From contig URAU01000005.1 in assembly GCA_900545955.1 (NCBI GenBank), forward strand, positions 62,001 to 126,000: DNA of 64,000 nucleotides. The letters are read 5' to 3'. This stretch comes from an uncultured Porphyromonadaceae bacterium (GTDB lineage Bacteria; Bacteroidota; Bacteroidia; Bacteroidales; Muribaculaceae). The notes beneath the pieces are model-generated. The model saw only the letters and a program-made list of their open reading frames with translations. It searched no databases and was not told where the DNA came from. The position numbers were made by a program, and so were the translations under genes. Shown here one piece after another: positions 18,013 through 26,430 of the stretch (its first letter is position 1; every line of letters begins with the position of its first letter).

Positions 18013-20253
18013 TTAGCGGCGACGCGGTCGGCGCGCCTTGGAAGCGCTGTTGGGAAAGATTTTGATGTCTTTGATTTTAAGGGTTACGGCTTCACCCGTG
18101 GCCGGGACGGGGTTGAAGTTGATGCGAAGTCGCTCCTTGTTCTTGCCGATGTTCCAGTTGACTTTCGAAATCGGCGTTTTCAGGTTGCAGACAATGGTTT
18201 TCCATTCGCCGGTGGCGCCCTTCCAGTCGTCGAAATGAACGAAGGGATCGCCGTCAAACATGTAGTAGGTCATACCTTTGTCGAAGAGCATCATGTTGAC
18301 TTCGTTCATGGGGCGGTCGCACTGATATGTGAACTGGATGGAATAGTCGGCATCGGGCAACGGTTCGTCGGGACCGTTGAACCATACCACGTGCTCGGGA
18401 GCGCTGGCCGTGTATTCAAGCGTCATTGTGCTGTTGTCGGAATTAGTCAGCTTAGTGTTGTAAACTGTGTTTAAATCGTCGATCGAGGTGGGTGTGAAAG
18501 GCTTACGCGAGTCTGGTTCGACGGGTGTGTCGGTTTTGGGTACCAGGCGGGCGGCCTTTATACGTAGTGTGGCGTTGGCGGCGGCCATATTGAAGTTGAT
18601 GCGGAGGCGTTCGCCGGTCTTGCCGTCGAGGTTCCAGCGCACGGCATCGATGGCCTTGCTGAGGTCGATGACCACTTCTTTCCACTGGTTGGCCGATGCC
18701 TGGGTGTTGGAGCCGGAGATAAACGGATTACCAAACGGCTGATAGTAGGAGAAGCCACCGTCGAAGAGCATGCAGTTTACTTCGGTCACGTCGATAGTAC
18801 ACTGGTAGAAGAGGCGCAGCTCCCAATTGGAGTGGGCGATGCCGTTTTCAACGCCCAGCGACCATACTACGTGTTCCGGAGCCGAAGCCTTGAAATCGAG
18901 CTGGTAAACGCCGTCGGCGGTCGATACGCCGGTCTCGTAGCCTCGGTTGTCGCCGTCGCTGTACATCAGGCTGAATGCTTCCGATTTAGGCTCGTCCTGA
19001 TTGGGGTGGTCGGGCGAGTCGGTCACCACTTGCAGATGAATGTCTTTCAGGCGCAGGCTGGTGAGGCCGTAGAGCTCGGGGTGTAGTTCGTCGTAGGGAG
19101 AGAGCAGGCAGAAGCGAATCTGCTGGTCGCCGTTGTCGACCGAGCTGCCCCACTTCATGGCCTTGACCGGTTTGGTTATATTATGGTGGCAGGTGGCCCA
19201 CCCCTCTTCGTCGCGGTCGGTCGAGGCGCTCGCTTTCAGTTTGGTTGTTACAAACGAGGCGGGCCAGTCGTTGGCAGGATCGCTGAAGGGATATAGTCCG
19301 GTGCGCAGGTTAAAGTCGGCGTCGGCTTTATATTTGAATACGAGCTCAAGCTGCTGGCCGTCGATTAATTCTATGGCGCGGGTGAGCGGGTCGGTGGCAA
19401 TGAAATGCTCGGCAGCACTTCCCGAGGGCGCATAGCTGTCGTTGATGCGCAGAATGTATTCGTCGCCGATGCGGTCAAACGATATGCCGCTGTAGATGCC
19501 GTAGACGTCTTCCATCGACCAGTGAGATCCACGGTTGGGAGTGAAAGTCAAGTTGTAGCGGTAGGGATCGAACTCGGTGACGGTCTGGCTTTCGGATGTC
19601 TTATACAAATATATATCCTTAATGCTGAAAATCACGTTGCCTTCGGTCGATGTGGGTTTGAAAATCAGACGCAGGCTCTGTCCTGCCGACCCCCAGTTGT
19701 TTTCATTGATGTCGCGGTCGATTACATATTCGGCAGCCGCCCATCCGTTTTCGTCGACGTCGACCGACGTGCTGGCCAGAAGTGTGGATTTCTGCACGGC
19801 CTCGCCGGCTTCGGGCGTAAGATACTGAAGATCCAGACCTACGTTTTCCTCGCATTTATAGGAGAAACTGAGTTTGACCTGCTTATCGGGAAGGTCGGAA
19901 AGCAACGGGATGGTAGTCACGTACTGCGGCATCGCCGTGGCGTCGATGGTAAGGGCGTAGGCATTTTCAACATCTGCAATGGCTTTTATAGTGATATTCT
20001 TCACCATATCTGCGTCGGTAGCTTCGGTGTCGAATGCCAGAGCCACGCCCGTACCCTTCAGCCCGAACGGGTCGTCGATGGAGTAGTTGTCGTCAGGTTC
20101 CGGACGCTCGTAGGCGTCCAGGTCATCGTCGTCGCACGACGTTGTGATGACGGCCGCCATAGCCACGGCCACCGTGGCCGCAACGGCAAACCGTAAGCTC
20201 CGGCATACGGTTGCCCACATTTGTAGGATTTGATTTGGGGCTTTCATTATCAA
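18013..20253 (-). CDS. Multi-module carbohydrate-binding-like lipoprotein, first gene of the operon
   Basis: No known name. The N-terminus has a hydrophobic segment ending ITTSC followed by Asp residues, a lipoprotein signal that may begin at ATG 20253, 20247 or 20220. The rest looks like four related beta-sandwich modules at about residues 48-213, 215-410, 415-570 and 575-740. Each has a pattern such as LSFSYKCEENVGLDLQYL, then W(K/A)..V.(D/N)L...I..V.W, then LRINFN or LRLIFK, then LRIKDI. The last two modules are closest to each other (both contain SAPEHVVW). The protein ends in a basic KARRPRRR tail. No catalytic residues are apparent, so the likely role is glycan capture at the cell surface. 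It follows the divergent promoter region and leads the operon. Confidence 0.7.
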   Translation of the reverse strand: MIMKAPNQILQMWATVCRSLRFAVAATVAVAMAAVITTSCDDDDLDAYERPEPDDNYSIDDPFGLKGTGVALAFDTEATDADMVKNITIKAIADVENAYALTIDATAMPQYVTTIPLLSDLPDKQVKLSFSYKCEENVGLDLQYLTPEAGEAVQKSTLLASTSVDVDENGWAAAEYVIDRDINENNWGSAGQSLRLIFKPTSTEGNVIFSIKDIYLYKTSESQTVTEFDPYRYNLTFTPNRGSHWSMEDVYGIYSGISFDRIGDEYILRINDSYAPSGSAAEHFIATDPLTRAIELIDGQQLELVFKYKADADFNLRTGLYPFSDPANDWPASFVTTKLKASASTDRDEEGWATCHHNITKPVKAMKWGSSVDNGDQQIRFCLLSPYDELHPELYGLTSLRLKDIHLQVVTDSPDHPNQDEPKSEAFSLMYSDGDNRGYETGVSTADGVYQLDFKASAPEHVVWSLGVENGIAHSNWELRLFYQCTIDVTEVNCMLFDGGFSYYQPFGNPFISGSNTQASANQWKEVVIDLSKAIDAVRWNLDGKTGERLRINFNMAAANATLRIKAARLVPKTDTPVEPDSRKPFTPTSIDDLNTVYNTKLTNSDNSTMTLEYTASAPEHVVWFNGPDEPLPDADYSIQFTYQCDRPMNEVNMMLFDKGMTYYMFDGDPFVHFDDWKGATGEWKTIVCNLKTPISKVNWNIGKNKERLRINFNPVPATGEAVTLKIKDIKIFPNSASKARRPRRR

Positions 20254-20568
20254 TTAGATTTAAAGGATATTTGCATTTGTGTTTCTATCTGAAAAATGCC
20301 TCCGGCTTTTCCGTGGTCGATGCGGCTTTTTTCTCAAGACCAAAGTTAGGCGTAAAGCCCGGTGGATGATTCAGCTTTTTACACTATGGATATTGATATT
20401 CGACATTTTGGAGACATAACCGCCGGGGATATATTAACTTTACGTCGAACAACCGCCAAAACTTCGTATTAAGTTAAATTTACAAACGTTACAATTTTAT
20501 TCTTTGGGAATTTTCGGTCAGGTATCTTAGTTTATCAGCCTTGATTTCCGCACGTCACATTATAAATT
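20254..20568. other. Divergent intergenic region between the glycan operon and the GH127 gene
   Basis: This 315-base gap separates the two divergent transcription units. The GH127-proximal half is AT-rich. A perfect TAnnTTTG match lies on the minus strand (separate entry) and a weak one, TATCTTAG, on the plus strand near 20523-20530. No gene, tRNA or strong hairpin is visible. A regulator gene (HTCS, ECF sigma or AraC type) is not encoded next to this locus within the window. Confidence 0.6.
20341..20348 (-). promoter_or_regulatory. Candidate -7 element for the glycan operon
   Basis: TAACTTTG on the minus strand matches the Bacteroidetes -7 consensus TAnnTTTG, about 90 bases before the first gene of the operon. 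No TTTG lies 19-22 bases upstream, unlike other promoters in this window. The promoter may be weak or activator-dependent, as expected for an inducible glycan locus. Confidence 0.4.
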
Positions 20569-22407
20569 ATGAAGAATTTTGCTTTAGTTTTCCTTCTCTT
20601 CGCGTCGTGTCTGATTTCGCGTGCCGACGTGGTCCCGGTAGATTTTTCACAAATCAGAATAGCCGACGGTTTCTGGCTCCCGCGCATCGAAAAACTCACC
20701 GACGTAACTTTGCCGGTATGTATGCGCAAATGCTGCGATGAAACACAACGCGTTAAAAACTTCGCAATTGCCGCCGGGCTGACAGAAGGAAAATTTCAGG
20801 GAATATACTACGATGACTCCGATTTATATAAAGTGATAGAAGGTTGCGCCTATTCGCTCACCACGCGCCCCGACGCCCGGCTGGAGCAAAAACTCGACGG
20901 CATTATTGACACGATTGCCGCCGCGCAGCAGCCCGACGGCTATCTCGTGGCCTATTTCATCGCCGAGGCGCCTGAGCAGAAATGGACCAATATGGACCGT
21001 CACGAGATGTATTGTGCCGGCCATCTTATCGAGGCGGCTATCGCTTATTATAAGGCTACGGGGAAACGTAAGTTGCTCGATGTGGCTATCCGGTTCGCCG
21101 ACAATATCGACCGGAATTTCGGCCCTGGAAAACGTTTCTGGGTTCCCGGCCACGAGGAAATCGAGCTTGCGCTGGTAAAACTCTACCGCGTGACCGGCGA
21201 AAAGCGCTATCTTGAACTGGCGAAATGTTTGCTTGGCCGGCGCGGCAGCGGAAAAGTCGACTGGATGGCCTATGGCGGCCTCCCTGCAAGTCATTATCAG
21301 GACGATATGGAGCTGCAGAAGCTTTCGAAAATCGGAGGCCATGCCGTGCGCGCAATGTATCTGTTCACCGGCATGGCCGATTATGCAACGGCAGCATCCG
21401 ATACAACCTACGTGGCCGCACTCCGGCGCCTCTGGAACGACGTGACCGGCACAAAAATGTATGCAACCGGCGGGATCGGACACCGCGGGTGCTCCGAAGG
21501 GTTCAGCGTGGACTACGACCTCCCCAACGATTTGGCTTACTGCGAGACGTGCGCCTCAATCGGTATGGCGATGTGGAATCAGCGCATGAATATGCTCACC
21601 GGTGAGAGCCGCTATGCCGACGTGATGGAACGGGCCGTCTACAACGGCGTGCTTTCGGGTATCTCCCTGTCGGGTAACACATTTTTCTACGTGAATCCGC
21701 TTGAGACCGACGGCACCCACCACCGCAAGCCCTGGTATGATACTGCCTGCTGCCCGAGCAACCTCTCGCGCTTTCTTCCCTCGGTGGGCAATTATATGTA
21801 TCTCACCGAAGGCTCTTCACTTACGGCCAATCTCTATATTGCCGGCGACGCGGAAATGAGCGTGGATGGAAAGCTGTTGAAAATCAGTCAGCAAACTGAA
21901 TACCCCTGGAACGGGAAAGTTGCGCTGACGCTTACTCCCGAGGCTCCGGCTGATTTCGAACTGCGCCTGCGTGTGCCCGGTTGGTGCGAAAGCTGGCAGC
22001 TGACACTCAACGGCCGGCCGGCAGATGCAAAGCGTGCGCCCGACGGATATATCCATCTGACGCGCCTTTGGAATCCCGGCGATGTGGTGGAATTGAATAT
22101 GGATATGCCCGTGAGGGTTGTAGCAGCCGATACGCGCGTTGCGGCCGACCTCGGGAAGCGCTGTCTGCAGCGCGGTCCGCTGGTCTACTGCATGGAAGAA
22201 ACCGACAATCCTTCCTATGATTCAGCCGTCCTAACGCCATCTACTACCTATAAGGCTGACTATGAAGCCGGTTTGCTTAACGGCGTCGTAGCTGTAGAGG
22301 CTCGCAGCGGCGAGAAGACTTTCCGCTTTATCCCCTATTATGCGTGGGATAACCGCAAGCCGGGTAAAATGAAAACGTGGGTGGATTTCCGAAAGTCGGC
22401 CGATTGA
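20569..22407 (+). CDS. GH127 beta-L-arabinofuranosidase-like enzyme
   Basis: Predicted retaining glycosidase for beta-L-arabinofuranosides or a related branched sugar. The 612-residue protein has a signal peptide (MKNFALVFLLFASCLISRAD) and the alpha-barrel pattern of the family (LDGIIDTIAAAQQPDGYL, MYCAGHLIEAAIAYYKATGK). The zinc-thiolate active site known from HypBA1 is recognisable: Glu326 and Cys328 in CETCASIG, and Cys394-Cys395 in DTACCPSNLSRFLPSVG, one of which would be the nucleophile. The C-terminal beta domain includes LRLRVPGWCESWQLTLNG. GH127 also includes enzymes acting on the pectin RG-II side chain. It diverges from the SusCD operon and is its only plus-strand partner here. Confidence 0.9.
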   Translation: MKNFALVFLLFASCLISRADVVPVDFSQIRIADGFWLPRIEKLTDVTLPVCMRKCCDETQRVKNFAIAAGLTEGKFQGIYYDDSDLYKVIEGCAYSLTTRPDARLEQKLDGIIDTIAAAQQPDGYLVAYFIAEAPEQKWTNMDRHEMYCAGHLIEAAIAYYKATGKRKLLDVAIRFADNIDRNFGPGKRFWVPGHEEIELALVKLYRVTGEKRYLELAKCLLGRRGSGKVDWMAYGGLPASHYQDDMELQKLSKIGGHAVRAMYLFTGMADYATAASDTTYVAALRRLWNDVTGTKMYATGGIGHRGCSEGFSVDYDLPNDLAYCETCASIGMAMWNQRMNMLTGESRYADVMERAVYNGVLSGISLSGNTFFYVNPLETDGTHHRKPWYDTACCPSNLSRFLPSVGNYMYLTEGSSLTANLYIAGDAEMSVDGKLLKISQQTEYPWNGKVALTLTPEAPADFELRLRVPGWCESWQLTLNGRPADAKRAPDGYIHLTRLWNPGDVVELNMDMPVRVVAADTRVAADLGKRCLQRGPLVYCMEETDNPSYDSAVLTPSTTYKADYEAGLLNGVVAVEARSGEKTFRFIPYYAWDNRKPGKMKTWVDFRKSAD

Positions 22408-22420
22408 ATCTATTAATGGA

Positions 22421-22485
22421 GAATGTGCCATTTCGTCTGGTTTTGAGTGAATGAATAAACCTAAACGAATTGGCACATCATTTTC
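22421..22485 (+). terminator. Candidate rho-independent terminator after the GH127 gene
   Basis: An imperfect long inverted repeat pairs ATGTGCCATTTCGT on the left with ACGAATTGGCACAT on the right, with a loop of about 30 bases and a short T-rich run (ATTTTCT) after it. It begins 14 bases after the stop codon. Confidence 0.5.
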
Positions 22486-22525
22486 TGTCGCTTTAACCTT
22501 ATTTGAGAACCGCATTGCGCGAGCC

Positions 22526-22544
22526 GTGCGTCCCTACATTTCGG
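22526..22544 (+). repeat. Family E repeat, partial copy (E4)
   Basis: GTGCGTCCCTACATTTCGG resembles the second half of the E1 copy near 26418 (GTGCATCCCTACATTTTGG). It lies about 50 bases before family A copy A1, the same pairing seen at two other sites. Confidence 0.5.
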
Positions 22545-22596
22545 TAGTTCTACGGCATCCTCGTGGAGGTTGGGTGGGAGGCGTTTGCGGCCGGGT

Positions 22597-22630
22597 GCGT
22601 GAGGTGCGAAATGATTCGCACCTCCTAAGC
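22597..22630 (-). repeat. Family A palindromic repeat, copy A1
   Basis: Perfect 10-bp stem GAGGTGCGAA / TTCGCACCTC around the loop ATGA. Its flanks (GCGT on one side, CTAAGC on the other) show it is in the reverse orientation relative to A4-A6. It sits between the GH127 and LRR genes. Confidence 0.85.
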
Positions 22631-22693
22631 TCCGCAGGTCGGGATTTTGGAGCTTTATGGGAGGTTGGGAAATAGAGGCGGGTGGATGAAGGA

Positions 22694-22729
22694 GGCGGCC
22701 TGGCGGATTTCACAATCCGGCAGACCGCC
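22694..22729. repeat. Family G hairpin (G1), downstream of the first LRR gene
   Basis: GGCGGCCTGGCGGATT pairs with AATCCGGCAGACCGCC with small mismatches around the loop TCAC. A similar hairpin, G2, follows the third LRR gene. A further small GCCCGC / GCGGGC hairpin lies at about 22739-22759. No T-run follows, so terminator function is uncertain. Confidence 0.55.
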
Positions 22730-22785
22730 CGATGGGTGCCCGCTCATGGTTTGCGGGCTATCTAATAATTGCCTAAGTTCTTTGT

Positions 22786-24474
22786 TCAGCGGCGCAGCTC
22801 TTTGGCTACGGAACCGTCGGCACGGCGCACTACGGAGAGTCCGCGGAAGTCGTCGGCTACGGGGCGCCCCGTGAGGTCGAAGCGCTCCACGACGGCGGCA
22901 TCCGATTGGGTGGCCTCTATGGCTTCGATGCCTGTAAGGGGCCAGCGGTCGGTGAAGAAGTTTTCCCATACGGGTGCAGTCTTGTATTTTCCAATACTTT
23001 CGTATGGCACTCTAAGACCGGCGTTGGTATAATTTGCCGGATTGAATGTGGAAACCGTGGCAACAGGAGGTTCTATGGCCCGGACGGTTATTGCTTCCAG
23101 CTCCTGGCTTGAATAGAAGGCGAGGTTGCCGATGCTCTTCAGGCCGCTTCCCAATGTAAGGGTCTTCAGTGAGGGGCACGAGAAAAACGCATAGTCGGCG
23201 ATAGTGGCTACATAGTCGGGGATTGATACGTCTGTGAGGCTCCGGCAGTCCTGAAAGGCCATTTCACCGACAGCGGTGAGGCTTTCAGGCAGAGAAACCG
23301 ACTCCATGGCGTAGCAGCCGTTGAAGGTGCAGTACTCGATGGTTGTCACTCCTTCGGGAATGACGATATCCGTAAGGGTGCGGCATCCGGAAAAGGCGTA
23401 TTGCCCGATGGAGCTTACGCCGGCAGGTATATCGATCTGCGTCAGCGCCGTGCAGTTGCGGAAAATTGAGGCGGGGAGCGCCGTGATTCCATCAGGCAGG
23501 TTGATTTCAGCGAGGATGGAGCAGTTGCTGAACGCGCCCTCGCCAAGCTCGGTAAGACCGTCGGGTAAAACGACGGCGGTCAGCGAGCTGCAGCTGGAGA
23601 ATGTATACGGTTCGATGGTGGTAATTGCTTTGGGGATGTTGACCGACGCGAGGGCTGAACATCCGGAAAAGGCATGCTCGCCGATAGATGTGACGCTTTC
23701 GGGCAGCTCGATTGATTCGAGCGAGGAGCAGTTGTGGAATGCGGTGAGGCCTATTGACGAAAGATGAGAGGGGAGTTCCACGGTTTTGAGCTGCGTGCAG
23801 CCATTGAAGGTGGACTGCTCAATTTTCGTGACCTGATCCGGTATGTCCAAAGCCTGAAGCGAGGTGCAGTTTTGGAAAGCGGCGGCGCCTATGGCGGTGA
23901 GGGAGGCCGGAAGGTTCGCTGATTTGAGTTTCTGACAGTTCATGAAAGCGGAGTAGCCGACCGACGTTACAAGTGCAGGGATTTCAATGGATTCCAGCGA
24001 GGTGTGGAGGAATGCCTGCGGGCCTACAGATGTAAGGGTAGAGGGTAGCGATACGGACGCGAGGCGTGTGCACTCGGCGAACGCGTTGGTTTCAAGGGTG
24101 GTGACTCCTTCGGGAATCTGAACAGCCGTCAGGCCCGAACATCCCTCGAAGGCCTGGATGCTGATTTCCCCGATGGTTTCAGGCAGGATGATGGAAGTGA
24201 GGTTTGTGCATCCGTTGAATGCGTTGGCGCCGATTGAGGCTACGGTGAATTCAGTGCCCGACTGCACGACGTGCGACGGGATTTCGATCGCACCCGTATA
24301 TCTGTCGGGATTCTTGGTATAGTCTGTACCTTCGAAGGTGACTTCGACCTGGTTGTTTCCGAGATAGTTGTAGTAGATTCCGTCCTGTACGAAGCTGTGG
24401 GCGGATGCGCTGAGCGCAGCGAGGGCTGCCATGCACACAGGGAGGCAGCGACTGAAGAGTAGCTTTAGTCTCAT
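22786..24474 (-). CDS. BspA-like leucine-rich-repeat secreted protein (LRR1)
   Basis: Exported protein built from about 17 LRR_5 (BspA/TpLRR) units of 23 residues, such as IGANAFNGCTNLTSIILPET and IGEHAFSGCSALASVNIPKA. The start is set at MRLKLLFSRCLPVCMAALAA because it lines up with the signal peptides of the two paralogues at 53112 and 54823; an in-frame ATG 45 bases upstream lacks this support. After the repeats comes a conserved tail (TAPVWENFF, RFDLTGRPVADDFRGL, VVRRADGSVAKELRR) resembling a short C-terminal sorting domain. Such proteins often bind host or bacterial surfaces, but no specific role can be read. Base composition is even along the gene, unlike the other two copies. Confidence 0.9.
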   Translation of the reverse strand: MRLKLLFSRCLPVCMAALAALSASAHSFVQDGIYYNYLGNNQVEVTFEGTDYTKNPDRYTGAIEIPSHVVQSGTEFTVASIGANAFNGCTNLTSIILPETIGEISIQAFEGCSGLTAVQIPEGVTTLETNAFAECTRLASVSLPSTLTSVGPQAFLHTSLESIEIPALVTSVGYSAFMNCQKLKSANLPASLTAIGAAAFQNCTSLQALDIPDQVTKIEQSTFNGCTQLKTVELPSHLSSIGLTAFHNCSSLESIELPESVTSIGEHAFSGCSALASVNIPKAITTIEPYTFSSCSSLTAVVLPDGLTELGEGAFSNCSILAEINLPDGITALPASIFRNCTALTQIDIPAGVSSIGQYAFSGCRTLTDIVIPEGVTTIEYCTFNGCYAMESVSLPESLTAVGEMAFQDCRSLTDVSIPDYVATIADYAFFSCPSLKTLTLGSGLKSIGNLAFYSSQELEAITVRAIEPPVATVSTFNPANYTNAGLRVPYESIGKYKTAPVWENFFTDRWPLTGIEAIEATQSDAAVVERFDLTGRPVADDFRGLSVVRRADGSVAKELRR

Positions 24475-24812
24475 AAGCATGTGAATAATAATGTATCTAA
24501 CCAGTAATTGTCTGTTCAAGAAAATACAAACCGTAGGCTCGGATATAATTCAAGGAATTCCAGCTTAAATTTACCAGCTAATTACGTTCAAATCCTGTAA
24601 AGTATCTACCCGAGGAAACCGGCGGGTTAAAATGTTGGTAAAATTCCCTTATTTTTAGGCGTCGCAAAGTTACAAACTTTAATAATTACCCCCCCAAATT
24701 ATTCATAATTAAAGCTAACAAACGTTAATGAAATTCGGGGCAAAAAATGGACGGAAGCATTCCGAATTCAGAGCAATTCGGAATGGCGGGGGTGGTGTAG
24801 GTTCCCGTTAAA
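24475..24812. other. Intergenic region upstream of LRR1
   Basis: This AT-rich spacer between LRR1 and the rRNA methyltransferase gene contains the LRR1 promoter (separate entry). No gene or strong hairpin is visible. The bases from about 24700 to 24812 hold nothing recognisable. Confidence 0.5.
24665..24698 (-). promoter_or_regulatory. Promoter of LRR1, sharing a block with the LRR3 promoter
   Basis: On the minus strand TTTG is followed by 22 bases and then TAACTTTG. The run between them (a G tract, TAATTATTAAAGTTTG) and the following CGACGC closely match the region before the LRR3 gene at 54684-54722, so the promoter was duplicated with the gene family. Confidence 0.7.
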
Positions 24813-26282
24813 TCAATGAAGTATGCGCCAGGGGGTGGGGTAGAGGTTGTTGGCGCGCGAGCCGAGGTTGTTGACGAAGCCAAGGGGTAGAGGGGAGGCG
24901 AGGTCCCGGGGCCTGATGGTGAGCAGGAGCGGTCCGCGCGGGGATTCGGGAAAGCCGGGGAGCGATTCGCGGCGCAGGTAGCTCAGAGCCAGGTCGAGGT
25001 CGACCTCGGCCGTGGGAAAGGGGGAATCCGTGCTGTTCAGGGCGGTGGTGAGTGCCAGCGGTTGCGAGGGGACGGCCGTGCGGCCTTTGAGCGCGGCGAC
25101 TTCGAGGCCGGGGAGAAGCAGGTCGAGATGGCTGTCGAGGAGGTCGTAGATATGGGAGAATGCCGCCGGCCGGCCGTAAAGGGCTTCGCCGCGGAGGAGG
25201 AAATCATAATCGCCTCGGAGCCAGGGGGCGCAAAGCGAAGCTAAATCAGGGGCCTTGGACGACGGACGGCCGCCGGGCTGAAGCTCGGCCACAGAACCAC
25301 GATTCCGGCTCTTTTTCTTCTCCCTTCGGGGCGTGGAAGCGGTGTGGCGGATGAGAGAGGGGGGCCACTCGCCGGGTTTGCGGAGGATGGCCATGAAGAG
25401 CCCTTCGCCGCGCAGGTGCGTGGGGAGAAATCGCATGCGGCCTTGGCCGTCGACCACGATTCCGCTATCTTCAGGCAGGGGGATTGCCACCGGCTCGGCA
25501 CCGAAATCGGCAATCATCCGGTCGGCAATCCGCTCGTTCTCGCGGGTATTGAAGGTGCAGGTGGAGTAGATGAAGAAGCCCCCGGGGGCGAGCGTCTCCC
25601 AGAGATTTTCCACGATTTCCCACTGGCGGGCGGCGCACTCGTCGACCAGGCGCTCCGACCACTGGGCGCAGGCTTGCGCGTCCTTGCGCATCATCCCCTC
25701 GCCGGAGCAGGGCGCGTCGGCCGCCACGATGTCGAACAGCTCCGGCAGGCGACGGAAACGCGCCGTGTCGCCGCGGCTTACGGCTACGGCCGGACAGCCC
25801 CACTTCTGGATGTTCTCGGCGAGGATGGAGGCGCGGCGGAAATCGAACTCGTTGGCCACGAGCATCGAGCCCTCGGGCAGAGCGTCGAGAGCCGCCGTGG
25901 ATTTGCCGCCGGGTGCGGCGCAGGCGTCGAGCATCAGAAGCGGTGCGCCGCCGAGACGCGCGGAGAGCGCGCCCACCACGTGGGCCGTAATCATCGAGGA
26001 GGCATCCTGCACGTAGTAAAGCCCCTGGTGCATGGCCGGGTCGTGGGTGAAGTCGGGTCGCTCGGGGAGCAGATAGCCCTCCGGCCACCACGCCACCTTC
26101 TCTCCGGCGCGGCATACCTTCGGAAGCCAGTCGTCGGGCACGCCGGCCGCGCGGAGCTTGCGGCGGTTGATGCGCACGGCCACCTCAGGAGCGGTCTGCT
26201 CCAGGCAGTCGACGAGCCCCTCGGCGAGCGGCCCGATCTCGCGGGATATGAATGTCCGGTATTCCTGTGGTATAGAGGGCAT
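24813..26282 (-). CDS. RsmF/NOP2-Sun type rRNA (cytosine-C5) methyltransferase
   Basis: SAM-dependent m5C methyltransferase, probably acting on 16S rRNA. The SAM-binding motif is LLMLDACAAPGGKSTAALDA. The two catalytic cysteines occur in DAPCSGEGMMRKD and YSTCTFNTREN. The C-terminal part has the Bacteroidetes-type RNA-binding extension ending SRANNLYPTPWRI. Length (489) fits the RsmF/YebU group rather than the shorter RsmB group. Upstream, toward pgpH, lie repeat copies A2, A3 and E1, so this gene may be transcribed separately from rsh-pgpH. The exact target cytosine cannot be decided from sequence. Confidence 0.9.
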   Translation of the reverse strand: MPSIPQEYRTFISREIGPLAEGLVDCLEQTAPEVAVRINRRKLRAAGVPDDWLPKVCRAGEKVAWWPEGYLLPERPDFTHDPAMHQGLYYVQDASSMITAHVVGALSARLGGAPLLMLDACAAPGGKSTAALDALPEGSMLVANEFDFRRASILAENIQKWGCPAVAVSRGDTARFRRLPELFDIVAADAPCSGEGMMRKDAQACAQWSERLVDECAARQWEIVENLWETLAPGGFFIYSTCTFNTRENERIADRMIADFGAEPVAIPLPEDSGIVVDGQGRMRFLPTHLRGEGLFMAILRKPGEWPPSLIRHTASTPRREKKKSRNRGSVAELQPGGRPSSKAPDLASLCAPWLRGDYDFLLRGEALYGRPAAFSHIYDLLDSHLDLLLPGLEVAALKGRTAVPSQPLALTTALNSTDSPFPTAEVDLDLALSYLRRESLPGFPESPRGPLLLTIRPRDLASPLPLGFVNNLGSRANNLYPTPWRILH

Positions 26283-26315
26283 AGCGCAGAATCGTTATTA
26301 TTATGGAAGCCTGGC

Positions 26316-26348
26316 GCGTAAGGTGCGAAAGAATTCGCACCTCCTATG
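26316..26348 (-). repeat. Family A palindromic repeat, copy A2
   Basis: AGGTGCGAA / TTCGCACCT stem with loop AGAA, in reverse orientation. The outer bases GGCGCG (26313) and CGCGCC (26352) also pair, giving a longer hairpin. It forms an inverted pair with A3, 14 bases away. Confidence 0.85.
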
Positions 26349-26361
26349 CTTCGCGCCGGGT

Positions 26362-26393
26362 TAGGAGGTTCGAATTATTTCGAACCTCACGCA
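26362..26393 (+). repeat. Family A palindromic repeat, copy A3, with compensatory change
   Basis: The stem is GAGGTTCGAA / TTCGAACCTC. Relative to the other copies one G-C pair is replaced by T-A on both arms, so pairing is kept. This supports selection on, or templated copying of, the folded form. Confidence 0.85.
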
Positions 26394-26407
26394 TCCGGAA
26401 TAGGCGG

Positions 26408-26430
26408 CTGCACCAGAGTGCATCCCTACA
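26408..26430 (-). repeat. Family E repeat, copy E1
   Basis: CTGCACCAGAGTGCATCCC followed by TACA. It shares TGCAC and the GGGATG(T/C)A end (reverse strand) with E2 and E3 near 52779-52857, and lies directly after the A2/A3 pair. Confidence 0.6.

Noticed and set aside
26362..26393. GGTTCGAATT resembling a tRNA T-loop
   Set aside because: It is copy A3 of the palindromic repeat family; no acceptor or anticodon stem can be drawn around it.
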